Assembly (NCBI RefSeq): GCF_028372415.1
Contig: NC_092874.1
Location: 331,966,651-332,030,650, forward strand
DNA: 64,000 nucleotides
Direction: 5' to 3'
Source of the DNA: Notamacropus eugenii
Lineage: Eukaryota > Chordata > Mammalia > Diprotodontia > Macropodidae
The notes under the pieces are model-generated. The model did no database searches. It was not told the DNA's origin and saw only the letters and a program-made list of their open reading frames with translations. Both the position numbers and the translations under genes were made by a program. This document shows positions 1 to 10,600 of the stretch, one piece after another; position 1 is the stretch's first letter; each line of letters opens with the position of its first letter.

Positions 1-354
1 AGGGAGTGGAGAGACAGAGGGAGAAATTTTGTAACTTATGGAAGTGATTGTTGAAAACTGAAAACAAATAAAGTAATACAGAAATACTGTATTAAAGGAA
101 AAGTAAAAAAGAAATTAGAAAATTAGAAAAAAGAAAGGCAGGTTAAGTGGGGCATGGACAAAAACAGTTGTTACATCTTTACTTTCTTTTACATCCTCTG
201 CATTTTTCGTGGGCCACTGGAAATCCTTGGGCAGGCTGCAAGTGGCCCACAGGGTGTATGTTGTGCAGGTCTGTTCTAGAACCATAAGCTTCAGACTACT
301 CAGTCACAGACCGCACAACTATACAGTCAATCAACACACCTTTATTAAGTGCCT
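1..354. other. Upstream flank, no gene recognised
   Basis: AT-rich sequence with no coding signal. A short piece near 327-354 (CAACACACCTTTATTAAGTG) looks like the reverse complement of an L2 3' end, directly abutting the next SINE. Confidence 0.5.
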
Positions 355-590
355 AGTTGTGTTGGTCCACTTTGGAGAGGACCATGACATGGGGGAAATG
401 ATGCCGTGACTTGCAGTTGATTTTGATTTGAGTGAGAAAGGGCTGTGCAAGGACACCAGCCTCACTTTCTCCTCCAGAGCCATAGGAATCCAGTGATTCG
501 AGATATTCTAGGATCACTGGAAATGGCCCAGGATGCAAGAGGAGACCCTGGCCCCTTTCAAGTGCTCCCTTAGAGTGATGTAATACCCAT
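355..590 (+). repeat. Marsupial SINE, family B (GAGGACCATGACAT type)
   Basis: Shares the AGAGGACCATGA core and the AGGGCTGTGCA and CTCACTTTCTC blocks with copies at 58604-58745 (+) and, reversed, at 31735-31927 and 43396-43567. The family is recognised from its recurrence in this window; the formal Repbase name is not certain. Confidence 0.7.
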
Positions 591-837
591 TCAATGAATA
601 GGCCTCTTTAAGAAGTGAGTCAAGGGATGGCCCCTTTAATTAGAAAAAAAGACAAAAAAATCAGGCTGGGAGGGGAAGCCTGAAGGGGGCTGTTCCAAGG
701 AGAAACAGTTACCAAGGACTTTCACTCTAAGTCAGGAGGGGCCAAAGTACAAAACACAGCCATTAAGTGGAGCTTGGGCAGGAACCTATTGGGGTGCAAT
801 CTAGGAGCTTCAGAGTGAACTGGGTTTAAAGTTTGGT

Positions 838-1155
838 GAAGGAAGGGAGGGAGGGAGGGAGGAAGGAGGGAGAGAAGGAGGAAGGGAGGAAGGAGGGAGG
901 AAGGGAGGGAGGAGGGAGGGGGGAGGGAGGGAAGGAGGGAGGGGGAAGGGAAGAAGGGAGGAAGGGGGGAGGGAAGGGAGGGAAGGGAGGGAGGGAAGGG
1001 AGGGAAGGAGGGGGGGAGGGGGGAAGGGAAGAAGGGAGGGAGGGAGGGGGGAAGGGACGAAGGGAGGGAGGGGGAAGAAGGGAGGGAGGGGGGAGAGAAG
1101 GGAGAGAAGGGAGAGAAGGGAGGGAGGGAAGGGAGGGAAGGAGGGGGGGGGAGAT
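838..1155. repeat. Polypurine (GGGA/GGAA)n low-complexity tract
   Basis: About 320 bases of almost pure purine on the + strand, made of GGGA, GGAA and GGGAGG units with G runs up to nine. It lies just upstream of the CpG island. Long open frames across it on both strands (Gly/Glu/Arg-rich on +, Pro/Ser/Leu-rich on -) are composition artefacts. Such tracts can form triplex or G-quadruplex DNA. Confidence 0.95.
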
Positions 1156-1716
1156 GGATGCGAGGCACCGTGTGGGGAAGAAGACACCAGACCTTCCTGC
1201 ACCTAGCACGCTCAAAGAAGGCAGAACCTAAGGTTGCACTGGTAGATGGCCCTGCCAGGGAGCTGAGGCTTTCCAGTCTTCAGTGGGGGGGCGCGCAGGG
1301 GGAGGACGGAGCTCTCGCCCTCCTGGGACCCCCACTGTCAGCCCCCCCGATGAGGCCGCAGAGAGCCAGAATGGCTTCGAGAAGAGAACGGCCAGATTAG
1401 GACGACGGCCTGAAGGCCTCTGGCACGCAGCGCCCCCCCGCCTCCCCAGGATGAAGTAGCAGAAGGCCTAGGCCCGATTCCAGGGTAGAGCCTGCTCTGG
1501 GTAGGGGTGCAAGGGGGTCTCCAACGCTTTCTCCCTTAGGCCGAGGCCGGAGGCGGGGAGCCAGCGCAGACTCCAGCAAGGTGGAAGGGAGGTGCAGAAC
1601 GGGGCGGAGACTCCGAGGGGACCCGCCCGGAGCGCAGGAAAGGTGCCAGGCCACAGTTTGCGCGGCGCGCGTTTCCCTCAAAGGCGGCGGACGTCTGGGG
1701 CTGTGACACCCGCGCC

Positions 1717-1801
1717 TCCCAATCGCGCACAATGAAGCAAGGCTGAGCGCCGGAAGTGGGGCCGAAAGAAAACAAGACCGAGCGGGGACCGAGGCCGGAA
1801 G
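1717..1801 (+). promoter_or_regulatory. Core promoter elements: CCAAT box and ETS sites
   Basis: CCCAATC at about 1718-1724 is followed by CCGGAAGT (ETS/GABP consensus) at 1750-1757 and CCGGAAG at about 1795-1801. The cluster sits just before the first splice donor, so transcription probably starts around 1730-1780. Inference from motifs only. Confidence 0.5.
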
Positions 1802-1825
1802 AGGTGGGGGCTCGCTACGGAGGCG
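1740..1825 (+). other. TUT7: Probable TUT7 exon 1 (5' UTR, non-coding)
   Basis: A consensus donor GGCG|GTGAGTG follows position 1825 inside the CpG island. No other good coding or splice signal lies between here and exon 2. The 5' edge is a guess because the start site cannot be read from sequence. Confidence 0.55.
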
Positions 1826-2294
1826 GTGAGTGTGTACCTGAGGGGGATGGTGGGGGGGCAGAGGTCTGGGTGGGCTCCCTTCTTCCCCCAGCCGCTCTCG
1901 CTCTTGCCCTCGGTCCTCGGCCTCCCCCGCTGCGGCCGCGGAGCCCGAGGGCACCGGCGGGGCCGGACAGGCCGGGCCGGTCCCCGGGGCCGGGCCGGGG
2001 GCACTGTTGGCCCCTGTCCTCGCCCTTCCCCCGCGCCCCCCGGGGCAGCGTCCCGGGCCGGGGCGCTTCCCCAGGGCGGCCCTGGCGGAGTCTGCTTTGT
2101 CCCACTTTGTTCGCTGGGGACGGGACAGGACGGGGCGGAGGCTCTTGCCCTTTGGGGTTAGGGGCCCCCCTGGTGGGGAGTGAAGGCCGCCCCGGCGGGG
2201 TTCTTCCTCCCCTCTCCCCTCTTCTTCCGGCGATGTGGAAACAGGAAGATTAGGGTCCAAGGGAGACCTTGGCGCTCGTAGGGAGGAGCGCTGC

Positions 2295-2420
2295 CTTTCA
2301 GGTCCGCAGGGTCTGGGTTCGAATGTAGACTTTGCTGCTTTACTTCTATATGCGAACTTGGACGAGTTCTTTAACTTTGCTGGCCTTTGGTTTTCTCCTC
2401 CGTAAAAAGAGATTTGGCCA
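2295..2420 (+). repeat. MIR-like SINE
   Basis: GGTTCGAATGTAGACTTTGC (tRNA B-box-like) is followed by the MIR core pattern of CTTGGACGAGTTCTTTAAC, then TTTTCTCCTCCGTAAAAAG. Old and diverged. Confidence 0.65.
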
Positions 2421-3869
2421 AAAGTCAGCCAGCCTTGCGTCTCTGCCTTTGAGAGATCTGAGACGGCTGAAGGGTCCGGTCCGTACGTACAAAAGAACCG
2501 GACACACAGCAGGGCACCCCTGCTTAGGACCTGGATGGGCACGGCGTGGTCTGTGACCGGGAGGTGTCAGTGGGGAGAGGGTGCGGAGAGCCTGGTGCGC
2601 GCCCCGGCGTGCAGCGAGGGCAGGCTGGAGGGACGGAGCCCGAGAAGGGGCGGCCGGCCTGGGCCCCGGAGCTCCGGAGCTCCGGAGCGGAACCTTAGTA
2701 ACCCGAGAAGCTGGTTAAATGCGTGATGTGCAGTGGGGTTGAAGTCCTCTTATCCAGATAGTTTTGCAAAATGGATTCCTGGACCCCAGGTCAGGACCGG
2801 ACTGTAGGGAGATCCGTCTCCCACCTCTTGGGGAGGAAGTGTGGGTTAGAAGTAGAATTTACTTTTTTTTTTAGGACATAACCAGCGCAACACAAATTGG
2901 TTTTTCTTGACCACATTCACTGCAAGGGAGGGTTTTTATTTGATGATGATTCAGAAAGCAAAAGAAAAGAAAGAGCATCAGTGAAACGTTTTAAAATATG
3001 TGGAAGAAGTTCAAAAGGACTCGCACAAATAATCAGTGTTATTTTACTATGTTATTTAACTACGTTAAATTTTAATGTGTATTTAAAAAGCCGTATGTAA
3101 TAGATTCAGTATTTTAGATACAATTCTGTTTTTCTGGTCCTTTTAATATATGGTAATGTTCATGTTCATGATTTTCACAATCTTACAAAGTAAAGGATTC
3201 TAATTAAAATAACCTCTTAAGTCAGAAAGTTTTACCAAGAAATTCTCTTTGTTTAATAAAATCTGAACTATGGCATTTCACTAGTTAGCTATAAATGAAA
3301 ATAAGGTTACTTTGGGTGTTATTTGCTATTTTTATAATACTTTTGTGAAACTTGGCAAAACACTTAGAATTATGAAATCTCAGAAATCAGTTTCTCTAAA
3401 TATGTGAATAATAATGTTTTTTCAAGATTGTGAGGAAATAAAACTTTTAGCAAAATAAGTTGCTTCATTATAATGTGTAAATTTGTATCACAGTAACCTA
3501 CATGTTTTAAAGTCTGTGAATCAATTATGTTACAAATATACTATTTTAACCAGAGAATATTATGCTTACCACAACAGTACACTATGTCTGCTGTCAAAGA
3601 CAATTTCAAGTCTAGTCACATTATAAAAAGTGCTCTCTTATAAAGACTGCTTAAAATTTAGTTTAAATTACTTTATAGTAATATATAAATAGCCAGGATA
3701 CTATACTAGCACAAAACTATTTGTCCTGCCTCCTCCTCCCCACGCTCCTCTTAACATAGTAGAAGAAACGGAACAATGACTTGTAATCGTTTTTGTTACC
3801 TTCTTTAAAGTAACATACTGTTCAGGATGTACCTTCCAGTTTAATCTGTTCCCCATCACCTCTGATGTT

Positions 3870-3965
3870 AGTTTAGTGGGAGAGGCAGAATAATGTAGGG
3901 TAAAGAGCTACACAGTTTCTGGATGGCATGAGTTCATACCCTCCCCATACTTAGTCCTTTGCAAA
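3870..3965 (+). repeat. SINE 5' fragment (MIR/THER-like)
   Basis: GGCAGAATAATGTAGGGTAAA followed by a GAGTTCATACC piece resembles a decayed tRNA-derived SINE head. Weak. Confidence 0.35.
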
Positions 3966-4123
3966 CATAAAAAGTGTTATGTATATTTCAGTGATTAAAA
4001 AGCCTTCTGGTACTTGTGTAGTAAATTCGTTCATTTTTTATATATATGTTATAATATATATGCATAATAATACATATAGTATAATGTTATTTGTTAAAAT
4101 AAACTACTAAAAAAATTTTTCAG

Positions 4124-4666
4124 GTACCTGCAAAGAAAACTGAAGAGCACAGACGATGGGAGATGCAGCAAAACCTTGTTTTTTCAAGCGAAATAAAGAA
4201 CGTGGAATTATAGAAGATAATTTCAGGAGGGCTTCTCCACAACCAGACTATTTAATAATGGATGATTCTGGTAATGGACATAGTAGTAAAACAGAAAAAG
4301 GCCTTCCCCTAAAAAAAGGAACACCAGGGAACTATGGGAACAGCCCCAGAAAAGGACCACATGCTATTTCCAGCAGTCCAAATGTACCTAAAAACATGGG
4401 TCACGCTCAAGGAGCAAGAACAAGTGACAGCCACAAAGATAACATTAAGAGATGGCTCTCTGATGAATTGAATGAAACAGACAACTGGTTAGATTTCAGA
4501 ACTGGCTCTAAGACTCCTGTTATAAACCGACCAAGAAAAGACACATTTCAGGAAGGTGAAGATGGCTATAGATGGCAAGATGGAAGAGGATGCAGAAGTG
4601 TAAGATGGCAACATCAGAAAGACCTAACAAACATAGAAATTTCAGAAATGCAAACAGGAGGCTCTG
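4124..4666 (+). CDS. TUT7: TUT7 exon 2 (start codon; residues 1-170 plus 1 nt)
   Basis: The acceptor TTTTTCAG ends at 4123. After 32 nt of 5' UTR, ATG at 4156 sits in a good Kozak context (ACGATGG). The frame encodes MGDAAKPCFFKRNKERG and matches the TUT7 N-terminus: basic, disordered, with the KRWLSDE block. The donor is CTCTG|GTAATA after 4666. Reading through the donor would add about 49 residues before a stop at 4813, so retention of intron 2 would give a truncated product. Confidence 0.95.
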
Positions 4667-7600
4667 GTAATATACCCCAACTTCTGCAGTTAAAACCCCA
4701 GTGCAAGAATGTCTCTTCATCTAGCATTTTCTTATCTAAACGAATTCTTATTGCTGTCAGCAGTGCATTTCCATTTTTTCATTTCAGTGCTGCTTTCCAA
4801 AAAGTAGTCATTTAAAGTATTATTTTAAGAAATACAATCATGACATTTGGACAGCAGCAGAATAGTTCATGTCCTGGTCCTATTTGGGATGTAATGTGTC
4901 ATGGTGATCATTTTGTTTCTGTAAAGTGATCCATTTAGAAAGTCAGAAATACAGATAAAAGTTTCGATGCTTAGTTTCTGGAAACACTGAAACCTCTTTT
5001 AAAGGATCCTCATGTGGTTGATACCAGTTATTCAGAACGAACCATTAATTAATTATAAGATTTTCCAAAATGAAACGCAGGTAATTTCTTTGAATGTTTT
5101 AACTATTTCTGTAACCATCTGAGTCATAATTTTTTATCAGATGTACAATCTTGAATTAGATTAAAAAGTTTAATCATATAGAACAAGACTCCTGACTACT
5201 TGAAGAAATTGGTTGGGGTGTCATTAGGAATTGTTAAAGGCGTACTAGATAAATGCATACAAAAAAAGCCATGATCTTATTATCATATTATTGTCTATTG
5301 CATCATAGGAAATTGTATTAGGTTATTTGGGTTTAACAGAAACAAAAGAAAAAATATACATAGTAACTCCCTAATAGTTTGTTTGAATTCTTATTTTGCA
5401 GATAAAGAAACTAAGATGCAATTAAAGCATTCCTGAGGTCAGAGTTAATAATTGGTAGAACTAGGTGCAATCTAAAGTTCATTAGTTAATTTATCATATA
5501 CATAACATAAGACATTAAGAGAAAGCTGAAATTATGTTGTTTTTTTGAAGTAGGAGACTTTCATTTTGCATGTTAAAAAAAATTTGATGTTTCTGTTACT
5601 TCCACCTTCATGCAAGGAATATAAGTGATATTTTATGCAGAAAAGGGAAGACCGTCAAATTTATTAGAATTCTGTAGTTGGGGGCCTTAAGAACAAAACA
5701 AGATAACAAAGAACATTTTTAAAGTTGCTGTCCATATTTGCAGTCTCTGTTCTTAAGCAGCTTACAAATTTGAGACAACATTTCCAAAGGCATTGCCAGA
5801 GAAAAGTATTCAGACTGAAAAAGTCTTTTGTTTTTGTCTCTGTTCTTAAAAGTAAATTCTGTCATTTTAACTGTTTTGAAAGAGGATTTGTCCTGGTCCT
5901 CTGAATTCATCAGCTTTGGGATGGACACTCCCCTGTGAAAACTCTGCTTCTACCAATGCAGAGAAACAGTTCTTCAGCCTTAGAAGGTTACTCAGGATAG
6001 AAAGCACATTGTGCAGAATCACACAGCCAGCGTATGTCAGAGGTGATCCTTACAGCTCTCTATCTACTACTTAGTGCTGCTGCTCCAGAAACATCCTATT
6101 GGGGGTGGGGAGTGAGTACCTATTATATATTTGTATATAGTAACACAATGTCAGTGATATTGCCTAAAATAAATCCACTCAGTTGTAATCTCTCAAGCCA
6201 GGAAGACCTGCGTTCAAGTCCCATCTCTGATGTCCTGGCTATGTGTCCCCGGGCAAGTCACCAAACTTCCCAGTGCTCAGTAACTCTTGAAAGAAATGCT
6301 GCCGAGCCTTGGCAGAGGCAGTGGGAACTTTGTACACCAGTGAAGTTACAGGGCCTGTCTCTGCCAGATTGATTCATGACTTAGAGATGAAATCATGCAT
6401 GAGAGAGAGAGATGTAAATCTTGTTGTTTAAGGTAGAAAAGCAAATTTTTGCATAACGAAAGTACATTTTTGGATGAGATCTGTGAATCCATTGAGCAAA
6501 CTACATGTGCAGAAAGCACATGTTAGTAATCATTTCTTCTTCTGTGAAGTGTGGATCTGTTACCGGTTGCTTTTCCTGCCTGGTGCCCTTACCTCATACA
6601 CAGTCTAGCATTGGTCAAGTCTGCTTATGTTTTAAGAATAAAATGTTGACAAGAGGCTTGATGAGACTTCCCACCTATGAAAATTTGAGACTCAGACATG
6701 CTATGCATTGATTCTAGGCTTGTTCTTGAGTTGTTTTGAGGCAGAGATTTTCTGATTACTTTTTATGATTGTGCTTCAATGTCTTTCCTCATGGTAACTG
6801 AATTCTGGTCAGATATCAACAGTAATCAAGCCTCCTCCATTGTCATGTAGACAGTGTGGTTGGTGTTAATGTCAGTTTCTGTAGAAAGAAGCTACTAATG
6901 TCCAGACATAAGGATAATTAATTGTTTGGATGTGTTAAGTAAGTTACAGAAGATAATAGTTTTAACATGCTGGTAATCCAAGTGACCCTGAAGAAGAAAA
7001 TTGGTATAAAAAAACTTAGTGCCATGTACAAACTAAATGGTTCTCAGACTTCTCCTGCTACCTATTTCTACCCACTAAAAGTCCTCCAAGAATATAGCCC
7101 AAAGAAGCAAAGCCAGTGGATAGATCTCATTATTGTTAACTCCTCCCCACCTCAACAAATTTGGATGTTACAGATAATCATAAAAACTGCATTAATGTAA
7201 ATATTCATTATTACCTTGTAGTTGAAAAAAATCGCTGTGTGATTAAGAAAGTATAATTCAGACATAGTCATTGACGGAAGATTACATTGTTAAAAGGTGG
7301 GGCAAATGACAGTGGAGCCACACCTGAATTAAAATAATTCTTGATATGTTCTAAGAAGCTTTTGACAATATTGAGTGTTGCAAATTTGGGCCTAGATAAC
7401 CACTTTCAGAACAATAAATTTTGACGTAATTCCAGAGCATTTGACTGCTAATACGAATTCCTTTTGGAATATTTACAAGAAAATTTCAGTATTGTTTTAA
7501 TTTCCTGACCTAATTTTTTTTTTTTTAACTTTTAGGGGAAATGGAAGAAGTATAATTGTGGGATTGTATTAGATAATATCATTGTTAGTATATCCACTTA

Positions 7601-10600
7601 TAATTGCAAAAATATAGAGGTTACTTTTTTAAAATTACTCATAATGGCATATAGCATCATAGCTTGAACTTAGTTTACTTCTTTGCTTCCTATTGTTGAG
7701 ATAATTTACGATGATTTTATGAAGTTGGGAAACCATTTGAAGGTGCAGCTTTTTATCTAGAAACCTTGCAGATATATCTTCTTGCTGATCTCACTGAAGG
7801 AGTCTTATGATTATTGCTACTTAGAAAAGAAAAGGAAGGAAGGATATAAGTACTTACTATATGCCAGTCCTGTGCTAAGGGCTTTATCATTGTTATCTCT
7901 TATACTCCTTACAATGATCATGCTGGGAGATTATCCCCATTTTACAGTTGAAATTGAGGCAGGCAGGTTATATGACTTGCCCAGGGTTATACAGCTAGTA
8001 AGTAACTGAGGCTGGATTTAAAACTATGTCTTCCTAATTACAGGATAATGGATGTATTTTTAAATCTCATAAATAAGATGCTTCACTTCCTAAAATAATT
8101 TTTTTCCCTTAATTCTCTCCCTAAAACTTTCATTTTTTTATAACACTGTCCTTTAAAGTTTTTTGTTGGGGACTTTCCTTTGTACTACTTTTCAACTGTA
8201 CTTTCACCAACTTCCTTTTTTACTTTTTTTCCCCAACAGTTGGCGATAGTATTTTTAGAAGGTTTGCAGAAAATATAATTTATGTTTATCATATGGTGGT
8301 ATAAGCAGAGTGTACACTCTTGTCAACAATTTTTTTGTTGGCTTGTTTTGGTTTGGAATGAAGATCCAAGGCCTCCAACTGCCACAGAATTTTTCTTTTA
8401 AATGACTGAGTCATTGCTGGTCTTGCACATATGGTAGGACTGTATGTACTGAGTTATGCTGCTTACTTGACTTAGAAATAGTGTGTATTTTTCTGTTGAT
8501 TTACATTTCCGAAGAATAATTTTTAAAACTACTCTTTGACCTATCAGAATTAGACCTCGAACTTGAGGTTCAAATAGCTTCATTTTTAGAGCAATGCAGG
8601 GACCTCTCCAGAGCTGCATATAATCAAATAATTTTTTAAAGTTTAACCCCATAATCCTTGTTTCAGTCCCATAAATGGATGTTTACATTTAGTAAGAGGA
8701 GCCAATTATTTGTTTGGCCTGAGGGAAATGAATAAATAAATTTATTTTTGGAACAAAATTTTATTTTGATAATATTAACTCTTCCCCTTCCTCTTATTAC
8801 TTAAAATATGTAAACTAAGTAGATAAAGATGGATGGAGAAAAGTAAAAATTTGAAGAAAATAGGAAATAGTTTAATGCTGTTAAGTGTTAGTAAGAATTC
8901 ATATGTTCTGGCTTTTTTTGGTCTCTAGACTTTGGGGTGTTTTATAAATTGCTTTTTGGTGAAAGATTTAATAGTGAAATACTGTATTTCTTTTCTAGTG
9001 TGTGTTTTATTCATAAGTCTCTGACGTGGGTTATTTGGTTTTTGTTTTGTTTTTTACTCTGTTGAGTTAAAAATTAAAGCTTGTCTGAATTCAGTTGAAC
9101 AGATTTTTGAAGCACCTCTTACGTGAAGGACACTGCTATGTGCTAAGGATACAAATGTTTTAAATAATATAGTTCCCTCCAAAACATCTTATAATCAAGT
9201 AGAAGTTGACTTTTATCTGAATAGTATGTACAGACATGCTTTCAGAAGTCATAACCTTTACTCTAAAGTTTCTTTTCCATTAAACCACATGGAAAGAATA
9301 AAAAATAATGACTTGATTTTTTTACTTAAGGCTTTCCATTTTCTAAGCATGCCATAAAAATTCATGATGAACAAAAACCAAAAGCTGAATACTGTGTGAT
9401 TATAATATCCAAGAAACTTGGTCTTGCAGAAGAGTTCAGAAAATACATCTCCTTATCTTTGCAGAGGTGGAAGACTATGGATATGGAGTGTTGAATGTAC
9501 TGTCAGATTAAATTGTGTTAATTGGTTTGACTGAACTAGTTTTTTTCCCCCCTCATATTCTTTGGTATAAGGAATGGCTTACTCAGTAGGGGATGCATAA
9601 ATTTAGAAATCACTGTGATGTAAAAACAAAAGATTTAAATTAAAATTTCAGGAAAGAAACTTTTATATACCTTATGAAGGATTGAAATATCCAGATGAGG
9701 TACTTAAATGTTCAAGTGAGCTGACTACAGGAAAGCCACTATCTTTTCTGCTGGTCCATTTAACATCCAGTCTTTTCAGCTAAAATGGATAATTAGTCAC
9801 ACCTAACTTTTTTTAAGTGGAATGCTGCTAATGAAATTCATTTTAACTTAAGAAAACAAGAAGCCAAAGAAACCCAGAAAATCGAGGAGAACTAGAAAAG
9901 AAGAGCATGATCAAGAGGAAGACATGGACGGCCCTGTTATAGATGAGTCAGTGCTGTCAATGAAAGAATTACTGGGCTTACGACAGGCTGAGGAGAGATT
10001 AAAGAGAGACTGCATTGACAGGCTAAGAAAGGTAATGTTTTCTCACATACTTTCATTAACAACAAAAGGTTGAAATTATTTAAATGTTGCTTTTCTATCA
10101 TTAAGGATCAAACACTACATGTTAGACCTCATTCAGTCGAATTAAATTATGTGTAGTTAGTGATATGGAATGGTAAATAAAGTTAATTTACTCTGCTGCT
10201 TTTCAGGAAATAAAGTGGAACTAACTTTTGGGCTAATTTATGAGTGGCAATATTTATCTCTTTCTAAATTTCAGCGCTCACGAAACTACCCCACAGCAAA
10301 ATACATATGCAAACTCTGTGATGTCTTAGTTGAATCCATTGCATCTGCTCATAAGCATATCAAAGAGAAAAGGCACAAGAAAAACATAAAGGTAAGTTAA
10401 TATGTAACAGTTTGATTAATATGCACAGAAATTTATATTTTGTTATCAGTTGTCATTTTGATATTCATATCTTTCTCTACATTAGCACCCCAATTTTGCA
10501 GCCTTTGCTAGGGTCATGGTAGGAGACTGTGCCTACTGCCTAATGACCAGCCTAGCTAAATATGAAGAAGTTCATCACCAGAACACTTGGCCACTCAGGG

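Larger units (their letters stand above)
1260..2250. promoter_or_regulatory. CpG island / TUT7 promoter region
   Basis: A sharp rise in G+C and CpG density compared with the AT-rich flanks, followed by the first intron donor. Typical of a TATA-less housekeeping promoter. No second gene is seen on the opposite strand, although bidirectional transcription cannot be excluded. Confidence 0.85.
1826..4123 (+). other. TUT7 intron 1
   Basis: GT...AG intron running from the CpG island into AT-rich DNA. Apart from the SINE fragments listed I see no gene. The frames near 2535 and 2897 have no recognisable product. Confidence 0.6.
4667..9852 (+). other. TUT7 intron 2
   Basis: About 5.2 kb, AT-rich. 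Apart from the SINE and L2 fragments listed (5940-9210), the stretches 4670-5930, 6400-7820, 8050-9080 and 9215-9850 show no recognisable feature. Confidence 0.6.

Noticed and set aside
722..1231. Pro/Ser-rich (minus) and Gly/Glu-rich (plus) open frames
   Set aside because: Pure translation of the polypurine repeat; open in all frames for compositional reasons.
1397..2542. A 381-codon open frame on the minus strand across the CpG island
   Set aside because: It arises from the stop-poor G+C-rich composition. The product is low-complexity Pro/Arg/Gly, several other frames are open over the same bases, and no family is recognisable.
4667..4815. Extension of exon 2 to a stop at 4813
   Set aside because: The extra 49 residues have no match to TUT7, and a good donor with a phase-correct exon 3 exists at 4666. 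It is intron read-through.
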